Below are positions 1-6,953 of a stretch of 64,000 bases of DNA, in pieces. The notes beneath the pieces were generated by a model that was given only the letters and a program-made list of their open reading frames with translations, did not search any database and was not told where the DNA came from. The stretch covers positions 1-64,000 of the forward strand of contig BMJD01000020.1 of assembly GCA_014642895.1 (NCBI GenBank). Reading direction: 5' to 3'. This DNA is from Lentibacillus populi (GTDB taxonomy: Bacteria; Bacillota; Bacilli; Bacillales; Amphibacillaceae). Numbering within the stretch: position 1 is the first letter of the stretch; each line of letters starts with the position of its first letter. A program made the translations under genes and the position numbers.

Positions 1-134
1 TTCGATTGTCTGTATTTACGTTGTTTGTCGAGAAGTGCAGAGTTGTATGTTAGCCGACAATAGGAAAGCCAGGTCTCCAGTATTTCTATTTGTTCAGATG
101 AAGGGAAAATTTCATATTTTTGATTCAGTAACAT
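1..134 (-). CDS. tnpB: IS200/IS605-family TnpB (OrfB), N-terminal part cut by window edge
   Basis: The reverse strand from ATG at 134 encodes an N-terminus beginning MLLNQKYEIFPSSEQIEILE, followed by a stretch with the CRLTYNSAL motif. This matches the N-terminal helix-turn-helix-like domain of TnpB/OrfB proteins of IS200/IS605 elements, RNA-guided nucleases related to Cas12. The start is supported by AGGAGGTG five bases upstream. Only about 44 residues are inside the window, so the nuclease residues cannot be checked. No TnpA is visible, so the copy may be of the tnpB-only (IS1341) type. IscB or a degenerate copy are less likely alternatives. Confidence 0.7.
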   Translation of the reverse strand, partial: MLLNQKYEIFPSSEQIEILETWLSYCRLTYNSALLDKQRKYRQS

Positions 135-345
135 GAATGCACCTCCTAACCCTATTATGGATCATGCGTTTGGGGTTTGCAAGCATCTTACTAAAGCAAA
201 CCGAAATTCATCTCCCCCTTAGCCTTTAGGGGTTGCCAGTAACAGGCTTGAAGAGGGAGACTTCTTTCGGAAGGCAGTTAAAATTAAGTAACAGGTGTGG
301 CTTTCCATTTATCTGGAAAGCTGTTTTATAGGTGATAAGTGGAAA
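1..345 (-). mobile_element. probable end of an IS200/IS605-type element
   Basis: The sequence upstream of tnpB (about 135-345) has no ORF but several small inverted repeats, for example CCCCT/AGGGG around 218-235 and GGAAAG/CTTTCC around 300-320. This fits the subterminal hairpins of IS605-type ends. The exact boundary is not visible from one copy; 345 is a guess. Confidence 0.35.
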
Positions 346-420
346 GACATATGTATAAATAGGTAGTTTAACCGTAGTTAACCGATTTCCATGAATATTG
401 TACCATTTTCAAATAATTAC

Positions 421-449
421 AAGCTTTTCCAATTGTTTTATTGTATAAT
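421..449 (+). promoter_or_regulatory. promoter of the small toxin-like gene
   Basis: A consensus -10 TATAAT lies at 444-449. The -35 region is weak. Transcription would run rightwards into the 28-residue ORF at 547, leaving a long 5' leader of about 90 nt, as in type I toxin mRNAs. Confidence 0.4.
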
Positions 450-546
450 GGAGAGGACAGGTAACGCAGGGTGGGCTTCACTGAAGCTGCATAGGGAAGC
501 TTCTTTAATCGGCGGCTTTTATCCCCTAGGAAAGGGGCTGAAGCAA

Positions 547-633
547 TTGATTCCAATTGAGAAAGCGATTGAGTTGATGCTGATGTTCTCAACTCTAATA
601 TTGTTAGTTGTCAACAGCCGAGAAAAAAAGTAA
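547..633 (+). CDS. candidate type I toxin, 28-aa hydrophobic peptide (TxpA/BsrG or holin-like type)
   Basis: A TTG start at 547 preceded by AAAGGGG at 531-537 (nine-base spacing) opens a 28-residue peptide. It has a short charged start (PIEKAIEL), one hydrophobic segment (MLMFSTLILLVV) and a basic tail ending REKK. That is the shape of membrane-active type I toxins and of peptides annotated putative holin-like toxin in Bacillaceae. The stop codon lies in the 5' arm of a terminator hairpin, a compact arrangement typical of such mRNAs. A TATAAT on the opposite strand at 861-856 would drive a convergent antisense RNA. Toxicity and family are inferred from form and context only. Confidence 0.5.
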   Translation: MIPIEKAIELMLMFSTLILLVVNSREKK

Positions 634-674
634 TCACCCCTGTCGATGACGTAAACGGGATAATTACTTTTTTC
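630..674 (+). terminator. terminator after the small toxin ORF
   Basis: GTAATCACCC (630-639) pairs with GGGATAATTAC (657-667) with two mismatches and is followed by TTTTTT. The stop codon of the peptide is part of the 5' arm. Confidence 0.55.
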
Positions 675-849
675 GTTCCCTATAACAAAGTCGTCGCGCC
701 TTGCAGTACTGTCAGAGTCGCAAGTTGCCGCTTGCGGCTCACCTTTTTATTCTATTCTCTTTATTTCAAAAAAACAACAACAAAACAAAATACTTCGAAA
801 TTGAGCCATTTCTACTACATTAAATGCTTTGACTTCACATCTACCTTCT
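640..849 (-). ncRNA. possible antisense antitoxin RNA to the 28-aa peptide gene
   Basis: A minus-strand TATAAT (861-856) would start an RNA near 849 running left towards the 3' end of the toxin-like gene. A hairpin with ten-base arms, GAGTCGCAAG/CTTGCGGCTC (about 715-740), lies in its path. No ORF is present between 634 and 900. The RNA and its end points are inferred from the txpA/ratA and bsrE/SR5 layout in B. subtilis. Confidence 0.3.
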
Positions 850-900
850 AAGAATATTATACCACAAAAGGTTAACCATCCGTTCGATACATGATAATCT

Positions 901-1353
901 TCATAAATATGTTAAAATCCTGCTCCACTCTTCTACCTTACCAGCAAATGACTTTGTATATCGTCCTGGTACTGGACTTGTTGATGGCAGTTTAATCACG
1001 TCAACATGTTGCAACTTTACCCCACCAAAAAACTTCTTAAACGTTTGAAAGGATTTTGTCCCATTGCATGCAATTAACCGGACACTCGAATGCTTCTTTA
1101 CTAAGCCGATGACATCATTCGGTTCTTCATTTGTTATGTTTGCATCCAGACTGCCTTCCCTGAAACACGTTCCAATCGTGTCCCACAAAGCGATGTGATG
1201 CTGTTTTACAAAGCTTCGTTTTTCATCATAAGTGGCAAGCGGTGCCTGGTTAAATAATTCATAAAGTATATCCCAGAAATGATTCCTTGGGTTTCCATAA
1301 TACTCTTGTTTCGCTAGTGACATTCCCCCAGGCATTGAGCCAAGAATAAGCAC
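901..1353 (-). CDS. uracil/hypoxanthine-DNA glycosylase family protein (G/T-U mismatch type)
   Basis: The product (about 150 aa from GTG 1353) carries the UDG-superfamily signature ILGSMPG followed by YYGNPRNHFWDIL and a C-terminal PSTSPVPGRY. This is the arrangement of single-domain DNA-deoxyinosine/mismatch uracil glycosylases that excise deaminated bases. Homologues normally have about 20 more residues before ILG. Here that stretch (KLTSFPPVLPADPKV) is encoded in frame upstream of 1353, but the frame closes at a TGA at 1410 and contains no ATG, GTG or TTG. A good Shine-Dalgarno (GGAAGGAG, 1421-1414) points to ATA at 1404, or to GTG at 1411 one base out of frame across an A5 run. The real start is therefore uncertain; GTG 1353 is simply the first standard start codon. 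Confidence 0.75.
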   Translation of the reverse strand: MLILGSMPGGMSLAKQEYYGNPRNHFWDILYELFNQAPLATYDEKRSFVKQHHIALWDTIGTCFREGSLDANITNEEPNDVIGLVKKHSSVRLIACNGTKSFQTFKKFFGGVKLQHVDVIKLPSTSPVPGRYTKSFAGKVEEWSRILTYL

Positions 1354-1421
1354 TTTCGGATCTGCAGGAAGAACAGGAGGAAATGACGTTAATTTTTCTT
1401 TTATTTTTCACAACTCCTTCC

Positions 1422-1699
1422 ATGTTTTTGGAATGATTATAACGGGAAGTACAATGATAGCATTATTTAATACAAATTGGTAACACTACAGGTGTGTGTT
1501 CACCGATTAGGGCTTAAAGATCAAGGCAGCGCAGCTCCCGACATCTGGCTTGTACAGGGACAAGCTGATTTCTGCTATTTACGATTACTGAGCAGTTTCA
1601 ATCGGAGATCCCATAACAGTGTTTGTAGTGACTTCTTGAACATCCTCTAAATATAAGTATCCATTTTTTGATATATTACGCGGAAAGAAGGTATTTTTG
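1422..1699. other. intergenic region between divergent glycosylase and oxidoreductase genes
   Basis: No ORF of substance, no clear hairpin with a T-run and no strong promoter was recognised. It must hold the divergent promoters of its neighbours. Confidence 0.5.
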
Positions 1700-2635
1700 A
1701 TGAAGGCAATTGTAATTGAACAATATGGTTCAGCTGATCAGCTTAAGGAAAGAGATGTGCCTATACCTGAAATTAAGGATAATCAGGTGTTGGTTGAATT
1801 ATATGCTACATCGATTAACCCCATTGACTGGAAAGTTCGGGAAGGCTATTTAACAGAAAGACTTCCATTTGATTTTCCGATTATCTTGGGATGGGATGCA
1901 GCAGGAATCATTCAAGCGGTTGGTGACAATGTTTCCAGCTTTACAACTGGTGATCGTGTTTTTGCCAGACCAGCTACAACTGCAAACGGAACATACGCTG
2001 AATACACTGCTGTCGATGAAAACCTGTTGGCAAAAATCCCGGAAAATATAAGTTTTGCGGAGGCGGCTGTGGTACCTTTGGCTGGATTAACGGCATGGCA
2101 ATGTCTAGTCGATTTTTGCGAGATCAAAGCGGGTGACAATGTGTTAATTCATGCCGGTTCTGGTGGTGTAGGAAGCTTTGCGATCCAAATTGCCAAAAAT
2201 TTTGGAGCATACGTGGCCGCAACAGCCAGTGGAAAAAATGAAGCATTCCTGAACGAACTAGGTGTGGACAAATTTATTAATTACAAAGAAGATGATTTTG
2301 CCGAACTTATCGATGATTATGATATTGTTGTTGACACGATGGGCGGTGCTATTCAGGAAAAGAGCTTTGACGTGTTGAAAAAAGGGGGTAAGCTGGTCTC
2401 CATTGCCCAGCCTCCTGATGAAAGATTAGCAGCAGAAAATGGAGTGAAAGCTGGCTTTCTCTGGCTAGAACCGGATGGAAAACAGCTAACCGAGCTCGGA
2501 AAGCTTCTGGAAAATGGCAAGGTAAAGGCGAATATTGGTCATACCTTTCCATTGAATCAGGATGGGCTGCGGTCGGCGCATGAACTTAGCCAATCCCATC
2601 ATGCAAAAGGGAAAATAGCAATAGAAATTAAATAA
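1700..2635 (+). CDS. NADP-dependent oxidoreductase, zinc-free MDR/quinone reductase type
   Basis: This 311-aa protein starts MKAIVIEQYGSADQL and shows the GroES-like N-terminal fold of medium-chain dehydrogenases (SINPIDWKVREG, LGWDAAGII). A Rossmann nucleotide site with HAGSGGVGSFAIQIA follows near residues 147-161. The structural and catalytic zinc cysteines are absent, as in quinone oxidoreductase (QOR)-like enzymes that reduce quinones or alpha,beta-unsaturated carbonyls with NADPH. ATG 1700 is preferred because GAAAGAAGG ends eight bases before it; a TTG just upstream is too close. The gene stands alone. The substrate cannot be told from sequence. Confidence 0.85.
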   Translation: MKAIVIEQYGSADQLKERDVPIPEIKDNQVLVELYATSINPIDWKVREGYLTERLPFDFPIILGWDAAGIIQAVGDNVSSFTTGDRVFARPATTANGTYAEYTAVDENLLAKIPENISFAEAAVVPLAGLTAWQCLVDFCEIKAGDNVLIHAGSGGVGSFAIQIAKNFGAYVAATASGKNEAFLNELGVDKFINYKEDDFAELIDDYDIVVDTMGGAIQEKSFDVLKKGGKLVSIAQPPDERLAAENGVKAGFLWLEPDGKQLTELGKLLENGKVKANIGHTFPLNQDGLRSAHELSQSHHAKGKIAIEIK

Positions 2636-2732
2636 CAACCTACAGCCTGAGTCAGCACGGTCTATTGTAACCAAAATACACAACCATCCATTTGCTGAAT
2701 AAAATAGGCTCCAAAACAAAAGCTACAAGCAT

Positions 2733-3338
2733 ATGCTACGTTTCGGAGGGCAAACAAATGAATGGGAACAACTGTATCACAAAATATATGAAACAAAAGA
2801 AGATCTGCAAAACCTGGTAGGACAATATTGGCATCAATTTTCCGGTCCTGATACATGGTACTTTTGGTTTAATGTTGCCAGTGTAATAATACCACTTGCT
2901 ATTCTTTATATCGTGATCGATAAGCAACGACTATTTGAAATTTGTTTCTACGGCTATACGGCACATGTTTTATGGCTAAATCTCGACAGTACGTTATCCG
3001 CCGGGAATTTTTTCGTTTATCCTCACAGTCTTACTTATCTAATCCCAACTGGCATTAACATAACAGCAGTTGTTTTCCCGATTACATTCATGTTGATCTA
3101 TCAGTATTGTACAAACAACAGGAAAAATTTTTATTTATATTCCATTATTGGTACCATCATCTTTACTTACGGATTTGCGTCATTCTGTCTGGCGGTTGAG
3201 CTTGTAAAAATGGATAAGGGCATGAATGTAACCTATTTATTTCTAATTGATACTGCCGTTGTCTTTATTTCATTTTGGTTTACAAAGCTGTTCATTTGGA
3301 TTAAGGAAAAGCATTTAGGACAAAAAGCAGAAAAATAG
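2733..3338 (+). CDS. CBO0543-type membrane protein, about 200 aa
   Basis: An N-terminal amphipathic part is followed by about five membrane helices: WYFWFNVASVIIPLAILYIV, a helix with CFYGYTAHVLWL, INITAVVFPITFMLIYQY, one around YSIIGTIIFTYGFASFCL, and FLIDTAVVFISFWF. The conserved pattern with YxxxxHxLWLNLD and YPHSLTYLIPTGIN fits the uncharacterised CBO0543 family of Firmicute membrane proteins. No function is known. The start is weakly supported because there is no strong ribosome site before ATG 2733. It runs convergently to the DUF4083-like gene downstream. Confidence 0.7.
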   Translation: MLRFGGQTNEWEQLYHKIYETKEDLQNLVGQYWHQFSGPDTWYFWFNVASVIIPLAILYIVIDKQRLFEICFYGYTAHVLWLNLDSTLSAGNFFVYPHSLTYLIPTGINITAVVFPITFMLIYQYCTNNRKNFYLYSIIGTIIFTYGFASFCLAVELVKMDKGMNVTYLFLIDTAVVFISFWFTKLFIWIKEKHLGQKAEK

Positions 3339-3357
3339 CAATGCGGAAAGTACATTG

Positions 3358-3519
3358 CTATTTTTCTTTATGATTCATTAGCTTGTCAATTTTATCTTCA
3401 AGACGGTTGTACTGCTTTTTTCTTTTGAGCCGCAAAACGATTAGACTGATGATAACAACGGTAAACAAAAGAAAAACAAGTTGTGCAATTATATCCCCAA
3501 GGAAAATATTAAAAAACAA
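3358..3519 (-). CDS. small single-pass membrane protein, DUF4083-like
   Basis: Using TTG at 3519, preceded by GAGGGG at seven-base spacing, gives a 53-residue protein. It has one membrane helix (IIAQLVFLLFTVVIISLIVL) and then a basic coiled tail (RLKRKKQYNRLEDKIDKLM), the standard look of DUF4083 proteins. The longer frame to 3618 would overlap the RelE-like gene upstream and adds residues not typical of the family, so the short form is preferred. Function unknown. It could be co-transcribed with the toxin-antitoxin genes immediately upstream. Confidence 0.6.
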   Translation of the reverse strand: MFFNIFLGDIIAQLVFLLFTVVIISLIVLRLKRKKQYNRLEDKIDKLMNHKEK

Positions 3520-3586
3520 TGGATATCCCCTCTTTTCTCCCATGACTTGCCTCGGATAATGCGAAGGCGATACGGTTTCAGATAGT

Positions 3587-3976
3587 TTAGTCATTATTCT
3601 TTTCCATTTCTTCAGCAAAATTTAGTAGCCGTTCTGCCGCCAGTTGATAAACCTTATTCTTATCCCTTGGCCCAATTGCTATTATTTCCATTTTTATGAC
3701 ACCGCTATCACTTTCCGTAGGACGGTATATTATTCGAATGTTTAAAGCCCTTAGTTTAAGTTTCACAAACTTGTTCAAAGGTGCTCGAAGTGGTTCACCA
3801 ATTCCCCTTGGCTTTATTAAAGGACCATTTTTTGCCCTTCTTACAATTTCCAACAGCACAATAGACCTGTTTCCTTTTTTGATTTTCTTTATATCTTGCG
3901 CAGCACTTCTAGAAAAACGAATATCAACATTATAGGATTGCAACACATACTGCTTTATCTTTTCTATCTCTCTCAT
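3587..3976 (-). CDS. RelE/ParE-superfamily toxin of a type II toxin-antitoxin pair
   Basis: The 129-aa basic protein has the RelE/ParE pattern: an N-terminal DIRFSRSAAQDIKKIKKGNR, a central KLRALNIRIIYRPTE beta-strand, and a C-terminal GPRDKNKVYQLAAERL helix. Such toxins are ribosome-dependent mRNA interferases or gyrase poisons. Sequence alone does not say which. It begins four bases after the antitoxin stop (3981), indicating translational coupling in one operon. At 129 residues it is longer than the usual 85-100 because of a C-terminal extension ending EEMEKNND. No damage is visible. Confidence 0.75.
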   Translation of the reverse strand: MREIEKIKQYVLQSYNVDIRFSRSAAQDIKKIKKGNRSIVLLEIVRRAKNGPLIKPRGIGEPLRAPLNKFVKLKLRALNIRIIYRPTESDSGVIKMEIIAIGPRDKNKVYQLAAERLLNFAEEMEKNND

Positions 3977-3980
3977 ACGA

Positions 3981-4367
3981 CTACCTGTTATTTTCTTTCA
4001 GTTGCTTTATTAATTTTTCATAATCAAAATCACCATCATCGAATACCTCATCCAAGGTCAGTTGCGCCTTTTCCTCTTTTCTTTCTTTTGCGATATGATA
4101 CATATAATCGTCTACAGCATGATCAACAACTTCCTTGTATTTTAATAAACGCTCGAAATACTCAAAGTCTACGATAACAGCTTGTGAATTTCTTTTTTTG
4201 CTGTTTTGGATGACATAGACTTCCTCACTTTCCCTGCCAACATATTGATTCAAAATATCGGATAGCTTATTGGTACGGGTTAGATCCGTAACGTTCAATA
4301 CATTATCTTTTAAAAAGTTTAGTGTAGTACTCGAGATCGACTTATTGTTTTGTGAGTTCTTTTCCAT
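3981..4367 (-). CDS. Phd/YefM-like antitoxin partner
   Basis: This 128-aa protein lies directly upstream of the RelE-like gene. Its first half (LTRTNKLSDILNQY, then VYVIQNSKKRNSQAVIVDFEYFERLL) resembles the Phd/YefM DNA-binding fold, with the typical IVDFEYFERLL end. Its acidic C-terminus (LTLDEVFDDGDFDYEKLIKQL) would wrap the toxin. ATG 4367 is chosen because GGGAGGG lies just upstream; the longer frame to 4409 lacks a ribosome site. Phd-type antitoxins repress their own operon, and a near-palindrome overlapping the -10 is a plausible operator. Confidence 0.7.
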   Translation of the reverse strand: MEKNSQNNKSISSTTLNFLKDNVLNVTDLTRTNKLSDILNQYVGRESEEVYVIQNSKKRNSQAVIVDFEYFERLLKYKEVVDHAVDDYMYHIAKERKEEKAQLTLDEVFDDGDFDYEKLIKQLKENNR

Positions 4368-4429
4368 TTTACCTTTTCCCTCCCAGGTTTCTAAGTGTAA
4401 GGTATGCAAAACATTATTTTTATGTTCTT

Positions 4430-4449
4430 ATTATATCACATAAAGTGTG
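4430..4449 (-). promoter_or_regulatory. toxin-antitoxin promoter with overlapping dyad
   Basis: A minus-strand -10 TATAAT lies at 4435-4430 and is abutted by CACATAAAGTGTG (4437-4449), an imperfect dyad. Its position between the -10 and -35 suits autorepression by the antitoxin-toxin complex. This is inferred. Confidence 0.4.
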
Positions 4450-4606
4450 TTGTTTTATACACATATTAGGCCAATTTCACACCTCCTTTCCGGGTTCTGT
4501 TCGTTATATGCCTAGTAACATAATGTCCATAAATTATTTTTTACTTTTCGGATTATATTTCTGGTATGATTACATAAACATACTTATCAAAATAAGGGGG
4601 GAGACA

Positions 4607-5566
4607 ATGAAAGCAACTGTTATTGGTATTTTGGCGGCTTTGTTTTTTTCCGTAACGTTCATCCTGAATCGGGCGATGGAGCTTGAAGGGGGCAGTTGGG
4701 TGTGGAGTGCTTCACTACGATTTATCTTCATGCTGCCAATGCTCCTTCTCATCGTTGGTTATCAAAAAAATATAAAACAGGTTTTGTCACACATGAAAAA
4801 AGCGCCTTTTTCATGGATCTTATGGAGCACAATCGGATTCGGATTATTTTATGCTCCGCTAACCTTCGCGACCATTTATGGACCAGGCTGGCTCGTTGCT
4901 GCAACGTTTCAAATTACAATTATTGCTGGATCATTGCTTGTTCCATTTTTAAATAAGGGAAAAAAACAGCGTATCCCGATACAAAGCGTCTTCATTTCCT
5001 TAATCATTCTATCCGGAGTTGTTATGATGCAACTGCAACATGCAGCCTCGGTACCGGTCAAAGCTGTCTTGTTCTGTGTAATTCCGCTAATCATCTCAGC
5101 ATTCAGCTATCCGCTCGGCAATCGAAAAATGATGCAGGTTGTTAATGGTGAATTAACTACCTTACAGCGTATTCTTGGAATGACTATCGCAAGTATGCCA
5201 TTTTGGCTCATTCTGTCGATTTATGGAATAACCTCCCAAGGTCTTCCTAGTTCGACGCAAATAACGCAAACATTTATTGTAGCCGTAACATCGGGAATTA
5301 TTGCGACAGTATTGTTTTTCTATGCAACAGAGCTTGTTAATCACGATAACCAAAAGATGGCGGCTGTTGAGGCAACACAATCTGGTGAAGTCGTATTTGC
5401 TTTATTTGGGGAGCTAATTTTTTTGCGTGCACCTTTGCCAAGCTTGTTTTCATTCGCTGGTATGGCGCTTGTTATGATAGGAATGATGTTACATAGTGTG
5501 ATATCCGCACTAGCAAACCGAAAAAAGATGCAACTATATAAGAAGGTTTCAGAGGGGAGTGAATAA
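4607..5566 (+). CDS. DMT-superfamily multidrug exporter-like protein (EmrE-type PF13536)
   Basis: The 319-aa polytopic protein has about ten hydrophobic helices, starting MKATVIGILAALFFSVTFIL and ending MALVMIGMMLHSVIS. It fits the two-repeat drug/metabolite transporter fold. Features such as GLFYAPLTFATIYGPGWLVA and ATQSGEVVFALFGELIFL match Bacillus proteins annotated multidrug resistance efflux transporter family. ATG 4607 is preceded by GGGGGGAGACA. The frame is open upstream to 4352 but that part lacks a ribosome site. The exported compound is unknown. It stands alone, with its promoter in the region shared with the toxin-antitoxin operon. Confidence 0.75.
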   Translation: MKATVIGILAALFFSVTFILNRAMELEGGSWVWSASLRFIFMLPMLLLIVGYQKNIKQVLSHMKKAPFSWILWSTIGFGLFYAPLTFATIYGPGWLVAATFQITIIAGSLLVPFLNKGKKQRIPIQSVFISLIILSGVVMMQLQHAASVPVKAVLFCVIPLIISAFSYPLGNRKMMQVVNGELTTLQRILGMTIASMPFWLILSIYGITSQGLPSSTQITQTFIVAVTSGIIATVLFFYATELVNHDNQKMAAVEATQSGEVVFALFGELIFLRAPLPSLFSFAGMALVMIGMMLHSVISALANRKKMQLYKKVSEGSE

Positions 5567-5603
5567 AGCGCTATGGAAGCGAGCTAAATTACTCGTTCCA
5601 TAG

Positions 5604-5975
5604 CTAATCCGCGCATTCCAAAAACTCCAGCCTGTTCCCAAATGGGTCATCCAAATAAAACCTGGTGGCACCAGGCAATTTATCATCCGTTTTAAACGCT
5701 ACATTTTTTTGGCGTGTAAATATGCTTCATGGCTTCCAAATTTTTTACCCGAAATGCTGGATGTGCCTTCTTTGCCGGGTGAAAATCGTCTTCCACACCA
5801 ATATGTACATGAACCGTTCCAAATTGAAACCAAACACCACCTCGATTCCTTAATGATACCGGTTTGTAACCTCTTCAAAACCCAATAAATCCCCGTAAAA
5901 CTTGCGTGCACGATCCTCTCCACTGATCGGTGCTGCCAACTGCACATGATCGATCTGTTCAACCTTAAATAGCAT
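5604..5975 (-). pseudogene. VOC/glyoxalase-family gene broken by two frameshifts
   Basis: Starting at ATG 5975 (behind AAGGAG), the reverse strand encodes a VOC-family N-terminus: VEQIDHVQLAAP, then ARKFYGDLLGFEEV. A stop follows near 5850. A second frame continues RGGVWFQFGTVHVHIGVEDD and HPAFRVKNLEAM up to a T7 run (plus strand) at about 5704-5710. A third frame then gives the family C-terminus FYLDDPFGNRLEFLE. Joined, the three parts give a normal 124-codon bleomycin-resistance/dioxygenase-fold protein. The second break is in a homopolymer, so an assembly error is possible. It lies about 100 bases downstream of a structured RNA on the same strand. Confidence 0.8.
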
Positions 5976-6074
5976 TTGCTCATCTCCTTTCCCTTTCCAT
6001 GATACTGTTCCTGATAAGAAATGCATAATACTATTTTGAATCGATATGTAAAAGGTACATTTATTGCAAAAACT

Positions 6075-6103
6075 AAAAGACCAGCTCTAATTAGAACTGG
6101 TCT
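6075..6103 (-). terminator. terminator of the orphan RNA
   Basis: Arms AGACCAG (6078-6084) and CTGGTCT (6097-6103) with a TCTAATTAGA core form a long stem with one mismatch pair. Read leftwards it ends in TTTT. Confidence 0.6.
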
Positions 6104-6302
6104 ATCACATTTAGTAGTTAACAGCCACAATTGCCGTAATTGTTATACAAAAGTTTTAAACCACCACTTCACAAAGTGGGTGTTTGCAGAAGCCTTCCTG
6201 TCTTCCGCTCTATGGCGGCCCGACATTAGAGCTCCGATCTAAAACTCCCTATTCTTACATTAGAGGTTAAAACTTATTATGATTACGAACATCGTAGCTT
6301 GT
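6075..6302 (-). ncRNA. orphan structured RNA candidate with its own promoter and terminator
   Basis: The reverse strand has a -35 TTGAAA (6337-6332), 17-base spacer, -10 TACTAT (6314-6309), about 225 nt without an ORF, then a hairpin (AGACCAG/CTGGTCT, 6103-6078) followed by TTTT. Inside, a long-range stem pairs AAGUUUUAACC with GGUUUAAAACUU and encloses several hairpins: GCUCUA/UAGAGC, GCGGAAG/CUUCUGC and CACCCACUU/AAGUGGUG. A further hairpin CAAUU/AAUUG lies outside it. This multibranch form does not match a riboswitch class I recognise. It may be a stand-alone small RNA or a leader of the broken VOC gene beginning at 5975. Confidence 0.5.
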
Positions 6303-6433
6303 ATTTATATAGTACAACTTCTCCCACTACATTTCAATGGTATTTTTGCCCATTTTTTATTTATCACACTAGGTAAATAGGATTATTAAATTTTCTAAAA
6401 AATGTTCAAATGTGATGTTTTCCTGAATCTCCA

Positions 6434-6691
6434 CTAAAATAATAGTTCATATACCTCGTTCAGTTCCTTTACCCGTTCATCATGCTGCACATTTTTAGCG
6501 TAAGCGATTTCCCTTTTTAAGATAGCATCCAAATATCCAATTTCATCATCATCTAAATCCTTTACAAACTCACCTTCACCTGTATAATTTCCAGATTCCA
6601 GCATGTGATAAATTTTTTGGGCCATGTCATTTTCTATATAGTTGGATACGGATTCACGCAAATAATCTAGTGTGTGATCGATTGCCTCCAC
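6434..6691 (-). CDS. csgA: sigma-G-dependent sporulation protein CsgA
   Basis: The 85-aa product matches B. subtilis CsgA in its key blocks: TLDYLRESVSNYIEN, then EGEFVKDLDDDEIGYLDAIL, and KELNEVYELL at the C-terminus. CsgA is a small protein made in the forespore late in sporulation; its mechanism is unknown. The reading begins at GTG 6691, but the likely ribosome site (GGTGGAGG) overlaps this codon. The family start seems to align a few codons later at an ATC, so the exact start is unsure. It is followed upstream by sspL in the same orientation, so the two may form a forespore operon. Confidence 0.85.
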   Translation of the reverse strand: MEAIDHTLDYLRESVSNYIENDMAQKIYHMLESGNYTGEGEFVKDLDDDEIGYLDAILKREIAYAKNVQHDERVKELNEVYELLF

Positions 6692-6706
6692 CTTCTTGCC
6701 TGTCTA

Positions 6707-6847
6707 TTATAGTTTCGTGTTGCTTTTTTTCGCTCTTTGTTCGAGCTGGGATTTAGGCCGCTGTTCTTCCATATCTTCCGTGAGCCCCTGTGGATTAACG
6801 CTGGATCTAACCCGCTTTTTATTCCAATTATCCTGCTTCTCACTCAT
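6707..6847 (-). CDS. sspL: small acid-soluble spore protein L
   Basis: A 46-aa protein starts MSEKQDNWNKKRVRSSVNPQ and ends SQLEQRAKKSNTKL. The VNPQGLTED centre and the ELxERAKKSNTK-type tail are the marks of SspL, a minor spore core protein. GGAGGTG stands five bases before ATG 6847. It is 15 bases upstream of csgA, so both are probably transcribed together in the forespore, with sigma-G control expected for the family. Confidence 0.85.
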   Translation of the reverse strand: MSEKQDNWNKKRVRSSVNPQGLTEDMEEQRPKSQLEQRAKKSNTKL

Positions 6848-6918
6848 AACAACACCTCCAGTACTTAGTGTTGCAAAAATTTGCGTTATTATACAGCGCT
6901 GACAATTGAGAATGCAAA

Positions 6919-6948
6919 AAATAACGCTGCATTATCGCAACGTTATTT
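6919..6948. terminator. bidirectional terminator downstream of acyl-CoA synthetase gene
   Basis: AAATAACG (6919-6926) and CGTTATTT (6941-6948) form an eight-base stem with A/T-rich flanks just past the stop at 6954. Confidence 0.5.
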
Positions 6949-6953
6949 CTAAT

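Noticed and set aside
4352..4606. N-terminal extension of the DMT exporter
   Set aside because: The extension has no ribosome site and contains the toxin-antitoxin promoter; the family start is at 4607 behind GGGGGGAG.
6075..6302. 6S RNA
   Set aside because: 6S RNA folds as one long rod with a central bubble. This candidate folds as a multibranch structure with several separate hairpins.
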